This document shows positions 21,632 through 33,001 of a stretch of DNA of 64,000 nt, one piece after another. The notes beneath the pieces were generated by a model. That model was not told where the DNA came from. It did no database searches and saw only the letters and a program-made list of their open reading frames with translations. Position numbers and translations under genes: made by a program. Origin of the DNA: Schistocerca nitens (Eukaryota; Arthropoda; Insecta; Orthoptera; Acrididae); NCBI RefSeq assembly GCF_023898315.1, contig NC_064622.1, positions 170,396,178-170,460,177 on the forward strand, in the 5' to 3' direction. The first letter of the stretch is position 1, and the number at the start of each line of letters is the position of its first letter.

Positions 21632-21873
21632 AGTTAGCTCGTGGTCTTGCGGTAGCGTTCTCGCTTCCCCCTTACGGGGTCCCGGGTTCGATTCCTGATG
21701 GGGTCAGGGATTTTCTCTGCCTCGAGATGACTGGGTGAACCTGTGTCCTTTATCATCATTTCATCATCATTGACTCGCAAGTCACCGAAGTGGTGTTGAC
21801 TAAAAATGACTTGCAATACGGCGGCCGAACTCCCCTGCATAGGAGGATCATTTCATTTCATTTCACTACCATC
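21632..21873 (+). mobile_element. Chimeric SINE: F2 head with F4-like tail
   Basis: The head (cgtggtcttgcggtagcgtt, gggttcgattcctga, gggattttctctgcctcgag) is the F2 tRNA-like head seen at 13130 and 59097. The tail (tcatcatcattgactcgcaag, aaatgacttgcaatacggcg, catttcatttcattt) is the F4 type seen at 6925-7143. No target-site duplication could be assigned. Confidence 0.85.
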
Positions 21874-22130
21874 TACTTGAAACTATCAGGAATGGGCTAA
21901 CAGTGTCTGATTCAAGCAAATATTGGTACACTGCGTCAGTCATCTTTATCTTTATTTTAACGCCACTATACATTTCAGTGATCATGCCATCATCTTGAGG
22001 TGGATTATGGTACCTTTATGTTGTCCAATTTCCTTGCGACGAACCCATCTGTACCAGCAACTGTTTGTATCTAATCAGTCACAGCCCGTAACAAGCAGCT
22101 CATTATGGGTGACATATTTGTAAATTTCCG

Positions 22131-22490
22131 ACTGTTACATCTACATCTACTGTACATGCTACTGTGCAGTAAATGGCTGAGGGTTATTTACACATATATT
22201 ATCCATCCTCAGACCCATTCCACTTGCATATGCAGCGAAGGGGACATGATTATCACTGTGTATCCATTCACGCTCTACTCTCTTTTCTCTTACGCTGATG
22301 GACTTGAGGATTTGTTACACTTTTGACGGGTGTCTCCTCGGTTTCTCGATATCGTCTACCACGCCGCCAAGAGAAAGATACTGATCACAGGAAAAGTACT
22401 CTACAATACGTCACACCAGAGTCTTATATGCAGTTTTCTGAACAGGTTGACTCTTTCCTCGCAGAATTTTCGAAGAAATATGGTCTACCA
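22131..22490 (-). mobile_element. LINE 3' end remnant
   Basis: This begins with the complement of a GATGTA-type tail (tacatctacatctac), the same 3' signature that ends the plus-strand LINE at 31020. It then continues through a diverged 3' region with cacaccagagtcttatatgc. No catalytic motifs remain. Confidence 0.5.
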
Positions 22491-23370
22491 TTGCCCTTCC
22501 CAACTGCCGGATCGCATGGCCGTACTGTGTAACGAAGTGATGTAACACAGTAGTTTAAGCCTTTTTGGTTCGATTTGTGCAGGACAGATATTTTTGTCGC
22601 CTGTTGCCTAGACTACCTAATAACCTGAAAACAATGAGCCACGAAGGCATGTCTCCAACAACCGGATTGTAGACATCTAGCAGTCCTTCAGTCAAAGTCC
22701 CTCAGAGGGTCGAGGCTGAGCAGACACCAGTTACCAGCATCGATAAGGTTTCCGCAAGCTCGCAGCCACCACGCCAAAGGTTTGGCGCTCCTCTTGCTGA
22801 AAACTGCTGTGTTATCAGCGGGCAGGTTACCAGACAATCTCCATCACCTAATGGTACCCATGGTTTCCCTCAATCCCAGAAGCCTGTCATTCTTTCTGGT
22901 TCAAAACACAAACAGAATGGGTATCTCAGTGATTGCTTCGAATCCCTAAGCAAGATTACTTATGCCCTTGTAGCTATACTTCTTACACAGTCCTGTGAAT
23001 AGGTTTGCCACATACTTATTCTATTGGCTTTCTCAAGCTCTCTGTGACCCAAGGACGAGTTGTTAGGGCTGACCAAACTCGTAATGGGAGAGTTTCTCAG
23101 TAGCATGCAAGTGCTTTGACTTACTTCATGAGTCAAGATCCTAATCACCACGGCCATGGCTGGTACAATAGCTCCGACTGGGGGAATGTTTTAATATAAT
23201 GTCAACAATCCTGTCCAATGGCTTACTTGGTTAGCACGTTCTAGATGCTCTCTACTGCTTGGCTGCAGTAGAAATACGACTTTAAAATTTTACAATTGGC
23301 ACTCTGAACGTTCCTGGGGTGCAGCAGTATGTTAGCTGACTGTCTCTGAAAGATAAAGGTTGCATAACAA
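22491..23370. other. Anonymous DNA
   Basis: Nothing recognisable is seen. Confidence 0.4.
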
Positions 23371-24494
23371 TATACACTCAAGCACCAAAATACAGAGATA
23401 TGTTAACAGGCGGAATATGGCGCTGCCGTTAGCAACGCCTGTATAAGACAAGTGTCTGGCGCCGTTTTATAGATCGATTACTGCTGCTACAATGACAGGT
23501 TATCAAGATATAAGTGCGTTTGAATGTGGTGTTATAGACGGCGCACGAGCGTACGACCATTTCACGAATGTACCGTGAATATCAGGAACCGGTAAAACAT
23601 CAAATCTCCGACATTACTGCGGCCGGAAAAAGATCCTACAAGAACGGGACCAACGACGACTGTAGAGAAACGTTCAAAGTGACAGAAGTGCAAAACCTTC
23701 TGCAAATTTCTGCAGATTTCATTGCTGGGCCATCGACAAGTGCCAGCGTGCGAACCACTCAACTAAACATCATCGAATGTGCTTTCGGAGCCGAAGGCCC
23801 ACTCGTGTACCGTCGACGACTGCACGACACAAATCTTTACGCCTCGCCTGGGCCCGTAAACACTGACTTTGGACTGTTGATGGCTGGAAACATGTTGCCT
23901 GGTCGGACGAGTATTGTTTCCAGTTTTATCGAGCAGATGGACGTGTACGCGTATGGGTACAGCCTCATGGAATCCATGGACCCTGCATGTCAGCAAGGGA
24001 CTGTTCAAGCTCGTGCAGGTTCGACAGTGGTGTGAGACATATGCAGTTGGAGTGATATGGGACCTCTGATACGTGTAGATACGACTCTGACAGGTATCAT
24101 GTACGGTAGCATCTTGACTGATCACTTGCATCCATTCGTGTCCATTGTGCATTCCGACAGACTTGGGTAATTGCAGCAAGGCAATGCAACGCCCCACACG
24201 TCCAGAACTGCTACAGAACGGCTCCAGGAACACTTCCGCTGGCCACCAAACTTCCCAGATATGAACATTGTTGAGCATATCTAGGATCCCTTGAAGTGCT
24301 CTGTTCAGAAGACATCTCCAACCCATCGTACGCTTACGGATTTATGGACAGCCCTGCAGGATTAATGGTGTCATTTTCTAGACTTCAGACATTGGCCGAG
24401 TCCATGTCGCGTCGTGTTGCGGCACTTCTGAGTGCTCGCGGGGGTCCTACACGATATTAGGCTGGTATATGAGTTTCTTTGGCTCTTCATTGTA
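23371..24494 (+). mobile_element. Tc1-like transposon, family C, decayed
   Basis: The ends are imperfect inverted repeats: atacactcaagcaccaaaat at the left, and ttctttggctcttcattgta at the right, whose complement starts tacaatgaagagccaaag. The transposase is plus-strand and broken. Recognisable pieces are a GNATPHTSRTATERLQEHF-like segment, where the second catalytic Asp is replaced by Gly, and FPDMNIVEHI with the catalytic Glu still present before a stop. Length (about 1.12 kb) is slightly short for an intact element. Confidence 0.8.
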
Positions 24495-24699
24495 TGAAAC
24501 AACTTGAGAAACATGGCAACAGACATTCTCGCAATTTAATAGTTCTGCGGAATCTAATCATGGGCGAGTGGCTTCATCCAGAAATGACATACTTGAGAAA
24601 TTTTTGGGCTCTATTTCTCTGGAAATTGACACCCCTGTCAAAGCTAGAGACGGCGTTACACGGTGTTAGTGTGATATGTCATGGTGATGACTAATTTCT
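24495..24699. other. Anonymous spacer
   Basis: Nothing recognisable is seen. Confidence 0.4.
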
Positions 24700-25900
24700 G
24701 ACCCGGTAAGCTTATTACACACCTATCGGAAACGAGCCAACGAGAACGACGCTGGGGGTGCGATTCCGGCTGAACGGCTGCCGTGATTGCGGAGCCGACT
24801 GGCACGCGATCATCGTACTGAACTCCCCCGCACAACCCCGAGCGTTGTGGCACCTGCGGGAGCCTTTCCTGACGGCCCCAGCGAGTGCAATAACTCCGCC
24901 CGAGCCCCGACCCTCGTTAAAAATGGCGCGCGCCTCAAGGGTTGCACTGGCCGTCTCTTAATGATCTGCCCGACCGGGCTCTGCTTCCTTGCCTGCCTGC
25001 CGCCTCTCCACACACACACGCACACACACACACACTGACAGACACTCACACACACAAGCACTCACACGCACGCGCGCGCACACACACGAACATGCTTACT
25101 CACAAAAAGAAACACTCTCTCGATATTGCCGGCCGCAATAAATTTACCCAAGCAATTACAGCCGAGAAAAATCTCAAGTAAAAGGACCCGGCTCTTTTTA
25201 TGAACTGTTGGCCTCCCTGACAATAGCAAAATTAAAAACTTGCGCGATTATCTGCTTTATTAAGACTAAATTACGTTTTTTTCCCCTCCTTCTTCCCCCT
25301 TTCGTTACTCCTTTGAGGAGTAAAAGATTCCGGTGCTGGGCCGCTGGGGAGAGTGCCCGCGGATTGTAACGGTATTGGTGAATTATCGCCACGTTAATTA
25401 ACGCGGGGCGCATTATTATTTATTAGTTTTGCCGAGGAAACTAATGAAATTTTTATTGCCAGCGACGAAGAAAAAGAAAATCGTTTTAACGCAGGAGTGG
25501 TACTGGGGTGCCCTGTACATGTGTTCCGCGAGATTAAACAAACGGAAATAAATACCGGGTATTGTTGCGGTGACAGGCGTAACGAGGCGTTCGTCTTGGC
25601 CAGTATGAGCTCGGCCGGACGCCGGCCGTAAGCCGGACCAGTCCACTGCAATTATCGCTGGCCACCCGCTCGTCTCGTCTGCGCGGCGCAAAACAAAAAC
25701 AAATGACAGCCTACGGCCGGCAGTACTCAGTGACTCGGCGCCACGGCTGACCCTCACGGTTGATTTTCCGGACCTCAGAAATTTGCTCACACCGCCAATT
25801 ACTGCTCACGGCGACTTCATTGCCTGCTGATGTAGTCGCATATCCGCCTCTGATGCCTATTTTAGTCGTATTCTTTAAAACAAAGCGGAAAACAAGTGGC
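24700..25900. promoter_or_regulatory. GC/CpG-rich block, possible regulatory region
   Basis: This stands out from the AT-rich surroundings by its GC content and CpG frequency, and contains no recognised repeat family apart from a CA microsatellite (25010-25090). It has several homeodomain-type cores (for example gttaattaacg and ccaattact) and no convincing long open frame with splice context. A promoter-proximal CpG island or an enhancer is possible. That is inference from composition alone. Confidence 0.25.
25010..25090. repeat. (CA)n imperfect microsatellite
   Basis: An interrupted CA/CG dinucleotide tract of about 80 bases. Confidence 0.9.
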
Positions 25901-26600
25901 ATGTAGGTGACCCCCAATATCGGAGAAGATAAGATTTTTTTCACACGACATCTCTAAGTCTCTATATGCATTTTAAAAGAAGTCATTTTTTGCTTGCTGC
26001 TACTAATTATACTCACAATCACTTCCAATTTTCAACTTTAGCAAAATTGTCGATCAGAAGTAGACAGCGTGAGAATATAGCACATAGCTGCAATATGAAG
26101 ATTACTAGTATTATGTATCATTGGCTACCAAATTGCATGTTCACATGCGTTACGCCACGTATTTAGACTCCACTCGTGCACGAAGAGGTCAGCAATACCA
26201 AATAAACACACTCATCAACAGACATTTGAGTAATCTAAACGACATGGATCTTTTTTCTTTACTAATCTTCTTTTTCTTAAAATTGTTAAAATTGTGCACT
26301 GGAGAGTATTTAAGTAAGTTTTATAAACTGATGGGGTGTTGTATTTGCGCATATAATGATGTTAAAAAATTAGATCGTTATTGGAATATTTACTTATAAA
26401 AATCATTGCTAAAAGTAACGTATTTTGACCCAGTCTGGCCTTCTCATAAAACTATTGAGAGATATTAGAAAAATTATTTATACTGTTACAGGTGATAGTC
26501 ATGGTAAAAAATAAAATCTTAAAAACACACATTGACGAACAAAACAGTGAAGCAGCTAGAAGACATGATCGGATTTCAATGTAAATCGCAGACGTAAATA
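25901..26600. other. Anonymous AT-rich DNA
   Basis: Nothing recognisable is seen. Confidence 0.4.
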
Positions 26601-26793
26601 CCGTCTGCGAATATATAAATGTACAGAGTTTGAATTCTTTGTGACAAATAGAACGGCGTCCGAAGTGCTTTAGTGTTGTTCGTGTTTAGTATTGTTACCA
26701 GGCCTGGTAGGGAACACAAGAGGGGTGAACAGCGTCAGATTTTGGATGATCACTCTGAAGCATGCGCAGATGACGTGTTAAGCATATGAGACA

Positions 26794-27536
26794 CTGAAAC
26801 TTCCTGGCAGATTAAAACTGTATGCCAGACCGAGACTCGAACTCGGGACCTTTGCCTTTCGCGGGCAAGTGCTACACCATCTAAGCTACCCAAGCACGAC
26901 TCACACCCTGTCCTCACGGCTTTACTTCTGCCAGTATCTCGTCTACTACTTTCCAAATTTCACCGAAGCTCTCCTGCGAACCTTGCAGTACTAGCACTCC
27001 TGGAAGAAAGGATATTGCGGAGACGTGGCTTACCCACAGCCTGGGGGATGTTTCCAGAATGAGATTTTCACTCTGCAGCGGAGTGTGCGCTGATACGAAA
27101 CTTCCTGGCAGTAGAGCACTTGCCCGCGAAAAGCAAAGGTCCCGAGTTCTAGTCTCGGTCTGGCACACTGTTTTAATCTGCCAGGAAGTTTCATATCAGC
27201 GCACACTCCGCTGCAAAGTGAAAATCTCATTCTGGAAACATCCCCCAGGCTGTGGCTAAGCCACGCCTCCGCAATATACTTTCTTCCAGGAGTGCTAGTT
27301 CTGCAAGGTTCGCAGGAGAGCTTCTACGAAGTCTGGAAGGTAAGAGACGAGGTACTGGCAGAAGTAGAACTGTGAGGACAGGGCGTGAGTCTTGCTTGGG
27401 TAGCTGTGATGGTAGAGCACTTCTCCACAGAAGGCAAAAGTCGTGAGTTCGAGTCTTGGTCTAGCACACAGTTTTAATCAGCTAGGAAGTTTCATATCAG
27501 CGCACAGTCCGCTGCAGAGTGAAAATCTCATTCTGG
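26794..27536. mobile_element. Inverted SINE dimer (family F7)
   Basis: Two F7 copies lie head to head as a near-palindrome centred near 27145, with arms of roughly 350 bp. Each arm has a tRNA-like head (B box gagttcgagtct or its complement) and the block cactctgcagcggagtgtg. The pair as a whole is flanked by a perfect 10-bp duplication, atatgagaca at 26784-26793 and 27537-27546. It therefore appears to have inserted as a unit. The family B copy at 53787 shows the uninterrupted site. Mirror-image open frames near the centre are palindrome artefacts. Confidence 0.85.
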
Positions 27537-28215
27537 ATATGAGACAGTGTTGTCAGCAACTGATTATGAAAATGGGTATCCATTTGGCCGGCTAGTCGAA
27601 CCGTGCAGTATCCAGGTTTGTGGGGTTTTCGGATGTGTCTGTGGCCCGATGTAGGACTGTATGGGAGCGTGAGGGGAGGCGCACTTGTCCACAATGTTCC
27701 TGTCGACTAGTCTGACCACCCCAAAGGGGATGGTCATCCTGCGCACCAAGTATGTTGTAACTCCTTCATATCTACGCCTGCTATACGACAATCAGTAGTC
27801 GCCCCCTGCAACATTCTGTATCGTCCCACAGCATTTATCGTAGGGTAGCAGCAAATGGACTAGAGAATTACTATCCCATGTGTAAGCTGCCGTTGACACC
27901 ATCACACAACCGGCTGAGTTTATAGTGGTGCCTTGACTGGGAATCATGGATTGCTGATGAATAGCGTTGCATTATGTTCAGCTGTAGCAACTGAGGGATG
28001 TCCGATGATAGAACAGTACGCCACGGACACCCTGCATCCTTATGTGTTACCCCTCATGCAACAGTTTCATGATGCCATTTTCAACACGACAATGCTCTCT
28101 GCACGCAGTACATGTCTCTATGAACTGTCTACTTGTTGGTAAGGTGCTCCCGTGGTCAGCAACATTCCCAGCAGTGTCTCTGATAGAACTTGTGTGGGAG
28201 CAGCTCGGACATCAA

Positions 28216-29458
28216 CTCTGCATCGGGAAAAGTGCCAGGGAGACCCTTGCAATGATTCAACAAGTGTTTGGAGGACAGAGCATGAGCCTACGCGTGCGTT
28301 TGAGTGGCAGTCTCGGTTCAGGACCGGCCCTACAGACGTCGGAGATGATCCTCACACTGGAAGTCCCGTTCGCCGCACAACGCCAGACATTGTTGCCAAA
28401 CTTCAACAATTGGTTCGTGGAGATCGACGTCGAACCACTCAAGACCTTGCGGATGAAGTGGGTATTGGTGATGCGACATGTCAACAAATGTTGACTGATG
28501 AATTGGGCATGTATCGTGTCGCCGTAAAATTTGTGCGAAGAATCTTGACTACCGATCAGAAGGCAAAGCGTGTTGAAGTGTGCACAGACCTTCGTCAAAC
28601 AGCATCTGATGATCCAACCTTTTTGTCATGGGTTATCATCGGCGACGAGAGCTGGATTTAGGGCTATGACACACAGACAAAGCAACGCTCGTCCCCGTGG
28701 AAGAGCCTGGGCTCTCCAAGACCCAAGAATGCGAGACAGGTGAAGAGCAAAGTGAAGAGCATGATCATCTTCTTCTTTGATACCAAGGGAATTGTGCACA
28801 AAGAATTAGTTTCACTCAACCAAACAGTGGATTCCGCATACTACTGTGACGTTTTGTGACGGCTCCGTGAAAACGTGCGGCGGCGACGGCCCGAACTTTG
28901 GCGTCAAGGGAACTGGCTGCTGCATCACGCCAACGTGCCCTGTCACAATTCCTTGCTCACCACGACCTTTTTGGCAAAAACCAACATGGAGGTTTCCCCC
29001 CACCTACCGTAATCGCCAGATTTATCACCTTGCGACTTCGCGCTATTCCCAAAACTGAAACTAAAGTTGAAAGGCCGTCGCGGTTCGACACTCTAGAGAG
29101 GATTCCAAAAAATGTGTATGAAATCTTATGGGACTTAACTGCTAAGGTCATCAGTCCCTAAGCTTACACACTACTTAACCTAAATTATCCTAAGGACAAA
29201 CACACACACACATGCCCGAGGGAAGACTCGAATCTCCGCCGGGACCAGCCGCAGAGAGGATTCAAGATTCATCGCTGGCGGTGTTAAACCCCCTCAAAGA
29301 ACAGGACTTCGGAAAACGTTTGACCAGTGACAGAAGCGCTGGGACTGGCGTGTATGTGCGGATGGGAACTACTTCGAGGGTGATGGTGACCAGTAGTCCT
29401 AATGGAACGTTTTCAACAGATGGAAACAGTCCCAAAAATTTTGGATATCACCTTGTAC
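28216..29458 (+). pseudogene. Mariner transposase relic inside Tc1 family B
   Basis: This begins without its 5' end or terminal repeat and reads KSARETLAMIQQVFGGQSMS, then FEWQSRFRTG, GDDPHTGSPVRRTTPDIVAK and LADEVGIGDATCQQML. The first catalytic region is FLSWVIIGDESWI, followed at once by a stop. The second catalytic Asp is lost (LLHHANVPCH instead of H-H-D-N). The third region (SPDLSPCDFALFPKLK) survives in another frame. A SINE splits it at 29106-29252. The C-terminal end (about 29350-29390) is followed by a terminal-repeat-like stretch to 29458. Confidence 0.85.
29106..29252 (-). mobile_element. Truncated tRNA-derived SINE (family F3)
   Basis: The reverse copy has the F3 tail (cttatgggacttaactgcta, cacttaaattatcc-type blocks) and the B-box complement gactcgaatctcc. 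The extreme 5' head is missing. A perfect 11-bp duplication, agagaggattc, lies at 29095-29105 and 29253-29263. It interrupts the mariner transposase just after the FDTLERI segment. Confidence 0.88.
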
Positions 29459-29859
29459 GTCCAGGCCAGAGAGAGTGCAGCGTTATACTGATACGTGGTC
29501 TGATACCGCCAAGTTCTTTATATTATAAATCGATCTCCATTTTGTAATCACTGGTATAACATCACATACACTCTCAGCCCGCGAAGTTTCATGTCGTTTC
29601 CTCCTCTGCTTGTGGCTGCTTTTTGTTTCTTTGTCAGGCAGTTTATATCCTTAAACAAATACCTACTGAGGTATGAGTACTAGTGTCAGTGGTGTTGAGA
29701 AACATTTGAAATCGTTAAAATTGAAGAAAGCTCCAAGCTCCGATTGGAATACTTGTCAGATTCTATGCTGAATTTGCGGCTCAGCGAGTCCCTCTTCTAA
29801 CTATAATCTATCGTAGATCCCTCGAACACGAAACCGTGCCCAGTTCTTGGAAAAAGGCA

Positions 29860-30420
29860 CAGGTCACACCCGTCTACAAGAAGGGTAGTAAGAGTGATCC
29901 ACAAAACTACCGTCCAGTACCTTTGACAATGATTTTTGTAGACTCTTACAACATATTCTGAGCTGAAACATGATGAGGTATCTTGAACAGAATGACGCGC
30001 TCACTGCCAACCAGCCTGGATACCAAAAACATCGATCATGTGAAACCCAACTCGCACTTTCCTCACATGACACACTGAAAGCTTTGGATCATGGCAGCCA
30101 GGTAGAGGAAGTGTTTCTTGATTTCCGTAAAGCTTTTGACTCAGCACCGTACCTACGTTTATTGTCAAAACTGCGATCATATGGGGTATCAAGCGAAATT
30201 TGTGATTGGACTGAGAACCTTTTGATATGGAGGACACAGCATGTTATCTCGGATGGAGCGTTATCGTCAGATGTAGAAGTAACTTCAGGTGTGCCCTAGG
30301 GAATTGTGTTGAAACCTTTGCTGTTCATGTTGTGTGTTAATGACCTTGCAGAAAAAATAATAAAATCAGGCTTTTTGCAGGTGATGCACTTATCTATAAT
30401 GAAGTGCTGTTTGAGAGAAG
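29860..30420 (+). pseudogene. LINE reverse transcriptase, fingers and palm
   Basis: The best-preserved run is NDALTANQPGYQKHRSCETQ, then VFLDFRKAFDSAPYLRLLSK (motif A with catalytic Asp). Next are LRSYGVSSEICDWTENLL and VEVTSGVP followed by a TAG where the usual Gln is expected (motif B). The FADD box is destroyed (LFAGDALIYN-like reading near 30373). The element is inactive. Confidence 0.85.
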
Positions 30421-30563
30421 CTGCATAAATATTCAGTCAGATCTTGGTAAGATTTCAACGTGATGTAGACCTTGGCAACTTGCTCTAAACACTAACAAAT
30501 GCAAAATTTTCGCTTCGGTCTATTGGTAGAATACTGGGGACGTACAATCAGTCTACAAAAACG

Positions 30564-30809
30564 ATGTCTGACAAACCACTCTTGGGACCGGTAATAGAAT
30601 ATCGCCGAAATGCGTGGGATCCACACCAAATAGAACTAACAGGGGATATTGAACGTATACAGAGAAGGGCAGCACGAATGGTTACAGGTTTGTTTCATCC
30701 GCAGGAGAGTGTCACAGGGATACTGAAAGAACTGAACTGGCAGACTCTTGATCTCTTGAAAGAGTCTATTAACAAAGTTTCGAGAACGACCTTTAAATTA
30801 ATGCTCTAA
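30564..30809 (+). pseudogene. LINE reverse transcriptase C-terminal fragment
   Basis: The open frame reads LLGPVIEYRRNAWDPHQIEL and DIERIQRRAARMVTGLF, then ILKELNWQTLDLLKE. This is the thumb and post-thumb region typical of Jockey and CR1 elements (E-Y-x-x-x-x-W-D-P then I-x-x-I-Q-R-R-A-A-R). It lies downstream in the same element as 29860-30420. Confidence 0.85.
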
Positions 30810-31025
30810 GGATATACTACAACCTTCTACATATCGCTTACATAGAGATCTTGACGATAAGATTAGAATAATTACTGCAAGCGCAGACGCATTCAAACAA
30901 TCGTTCTTCACTCGTTCAATACATGAATGTAACAGGCAGAAACCCTAACAACTGGTACAATCGGACGCACCCTCTGCCATGCACCCCACGGTGGTTTGCA
31001 GAATATGGACGTAGATGTAGATGAC

Positions 31026-31339
31026 TTATTTGTGTTGAGAACTATCAGTACTCAGCGATGCCGGCAGTCTTCTTGTGGCGTTTACTACTTGTTTCTTATT
31101 GGCTGTGTTTGCAACTGTATGTGGTACTCTGGCTATGATGCTGTTTTCAGACTTAACATCTACACATGTCTCCAGCATCAGCCATATTACACGCATCATT
31201 TGGAGTTTATGCTAGCGTAGACAGCTATGAACGAGCAGCAAGAATATCCAAAGCACGTGAAAATTATCCAACCTGAAGATCATCACTCCACGTCTGCCAC
31301 GAGTTTCTAAGAAGGAGGGCTGAATATCTTCATTTCAAA
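31026..31339. other. Anonymous spacer
   Basis: Nothing recognisable is seen. Confidence 0.4.
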
Positions 31340-31595
31340 GTGAAAAAAGTGGTCCAACTAAAACATTCGTATTTTTTGCTTACTACACGAATATGTAATA
31401 AAAAATGAGGGTTCCTATTTAAAAAAAAACAGTTGATATCCGTTTGAGCTATGGCAGCGCCATCTAGCGGGCCAACCATAGCGACATCTGGTTTCTCCCT
31501 TCAATCTATACAAATTTCGTTCTTTGTAGTTTTTTCGTTTGAAGCTTATTTCGTGAGATATTTGGCCCGGTCACGATCATTGGACCGCCCTGTAG
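31340..31595. mobile_element. Possible DNA-transposon end fragment
   Basis: The stretch contains gcgccatctagcgggccaac and ends gatcattggaccgccctgta. A terminus of the form ggaccnccctgta is characteristic of a repeated terminal-inverted-repeat family in insect genomes. The opposite end was not found, so the copy is presumably truncated. Confidence 0.35.
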
Positions 31596-32237
31596 AGTAG
31601 CAAGGAGAGCTGAATTAAATCGATCTCTGGATTGAAGACCACAACGACAACAACAGTGTTTACTTAGAGAAATTATCTCTAATGTGAATTCTCTCACAAA
31701 TAAACATAATTAAAAAAGTGAAGTCTGAATGCTTATTTTGGTGTTTTTTTTTTTTTTTTTTTTTTTTTTGTAAATTTGTAACATGAGTGTTATGTGTAAG
31801 TGTGAAGTACCTGTGCTAAATTGACGTTCCCGTTTACAGTGTTGGTGTTGATGCTGACTTGTCAACAACGCCATCATTCTCACTTGTAATGGAATCATCT
31901 GTTACACATCTGAACTAACATGGATGGAGGTGCATAGAGGACTTCCGTGCCGCTTACAAGAGGTAAGGGACACATCATCGTTTTCAGATTTTATGATTTC
32001 CATTTTTGGAATGGAACCTTAGCTCACCATTTGTTAAAAGTTAAAACTGTATGAACCCTGGGGCTCAGCGAATTCTGTGCTTCAGACTGCACTTTCCGAT
32101 GACACCTCACGACTCGACTCAATTATGGCAGTTTGGACTGGTTCGTCTAGGTATCTTCGAAACTCCACAGGAGTAATCCTGCTTTGCTGCTGAGGTTTTC
32201 CTCTGTATTCTCTCTTCCAGAAGTTCTAGTCACTACA
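31596..32237. other. Anonymous DNA with a long poly-T
   Basis: About 27 T at 31743-31769. Nothing else is recognised. Confidence 0.5.
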
Positions 32238-32463
32238 GAGCGAGGTGGCATAGTGGTAAGACACTGGACTCGTATTCTAGAGGATGACAGTTCAAATCCC
32301 TGGTCGGTTATCCCAATTTGGGTTTTCCACTATGTCCCTAAATCATTTTGGGGAAATGCCGCGATGGTTCCACTGAAAAAGCACAATCGGTTTCCTTTCC
32401 CATTCTTCTCTGATCAAAGTGTGTGCTCTCTAATGACATCGTCATCGATATAACGACAACGCT
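32238..32463 (+). mobile_element. tRNA-derived SINE (family F6), diverged
   Basis: The head reads gagcgaggtggcatagtggt (A box) and gacagttcaaatccc (B box), followed by the F6 body in forward orientation: cctaaatcattttggggaaa, ggttccactgaaaaagcaca. It is more diverged than 476-712 and 56386-56640. No clean target-site duplication was found. Confidence 0.75.
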
Positions 32464-32699
32464 AGTATTCCTTCCTTCTATTCCGACTGACAGACATATC
32501 CTGGTAGTGAAGCTAGTATCGCCATGGTGGCTAAAAGTAGAGTCTGAGTTCGAATTCCAGTTCAGCACATGTATTTAACTTCTAACAAATGATCATAACA
32601 GTTAAAAATCCGCTAAAAAGTAGCTGTGCCTTATCAGCTTTAGTACCTTTTCGTGCAATGTTAGCCGATGTTTATTTATGTAGAAATGACAGCGAGAGA

Positions 32700-32720
32700 T
32701 AAGATGAGTGAGAGAGAGAC

Positions 32721-32771
<51 letters not shown>

Positions 32772-33001
32772 TGGTTCGAACGGCTCTGAGCACTATGGGA
32801 CTTAACATCTGGGTCATCAGTCCCCTAGAACATAGAACTACTTAAACCTAACTAACCTAAAGACATCACACACATCCATGCTCGAGGCAGGATTCGAACC
32901 TGCGATCGTAGCAGTCGCGCGGTTCCGGACTGAAACGCCTAGGACCGCTCGGCCACCGCGGCCGCCGGAGAGAGAGGGAGAGAGAGAGAGAGAGAGGGAG
33001 A
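32700..33001. repeat. (GA)n microsatellite interrupted by a SINE
   Basis: GA-rich tracts at about 32700-32768 and 32968-33001 sit directly on either side of the SINE at 32770-32967. The SINE therefore either landed in a pre-existing GA microsatellite or the tract expanded on both sides. Confidence 0.9.
32770..32967 (-). mobile_element. tRNA-derived SINE (family F1)
   Basis: A full-length reverse copy with ggattcgaacctgcgatcg (B-box complement) and the head complement ccgctcggccaccgcggccg. The target-site duplication cannot be distinguished from the surrounding GA repeat. Confidence 0.92.

Larger units (their letters stand above)
26601..29645 (+). mobile_element. Tc1-like transposon, family B, copy 1 (interrupted)
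   Basis: Family B is defined by alignment with 53787-56285. Shared blocks include aatagaacggc, gtattgttaccaggc, gagacagtgtt, tatccatttggccg, gctgccgttgacacca, and near the end accaagttcttt or gccaagttcttt plus atcacatac. This copy is split by an inverted SINE dimer (26794-27536) and by a mariner (28216-29458). Its transposase survives only in pieces, such as the final acidic-motif region SLIELVWEQLGHQL at about 28180-28215. The right end resumes at about 29459. Confidence 0.75.
29650..31025 (+). mobile_element. Jockey/CR1-like LINE, 5'-truncated
   Basis: This is a plus-strand reverse-transcriptase part, ending at the 3' signature gtagatgtagatg near 31020. A GATGTA-type repeat is the usual 3' end of this family here. 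Stops and frameshifts are frequent. The upstream boundary is approximate; the first recognisable text (cttctaactataatctatcg, linker before the fingers) lies at about 29795. Confidence 0.85.

Noticed and set aside
24787-25181. Open frames across the CA microsatellite
   Set aside because: They encode only His/Thr low-complexity text produced by the dinucleotide repeat.
27030-27259. Two near-identical 66-residue peptides on opposite strands
   Set aside because: An artefact of the palindromic SINE dimer.
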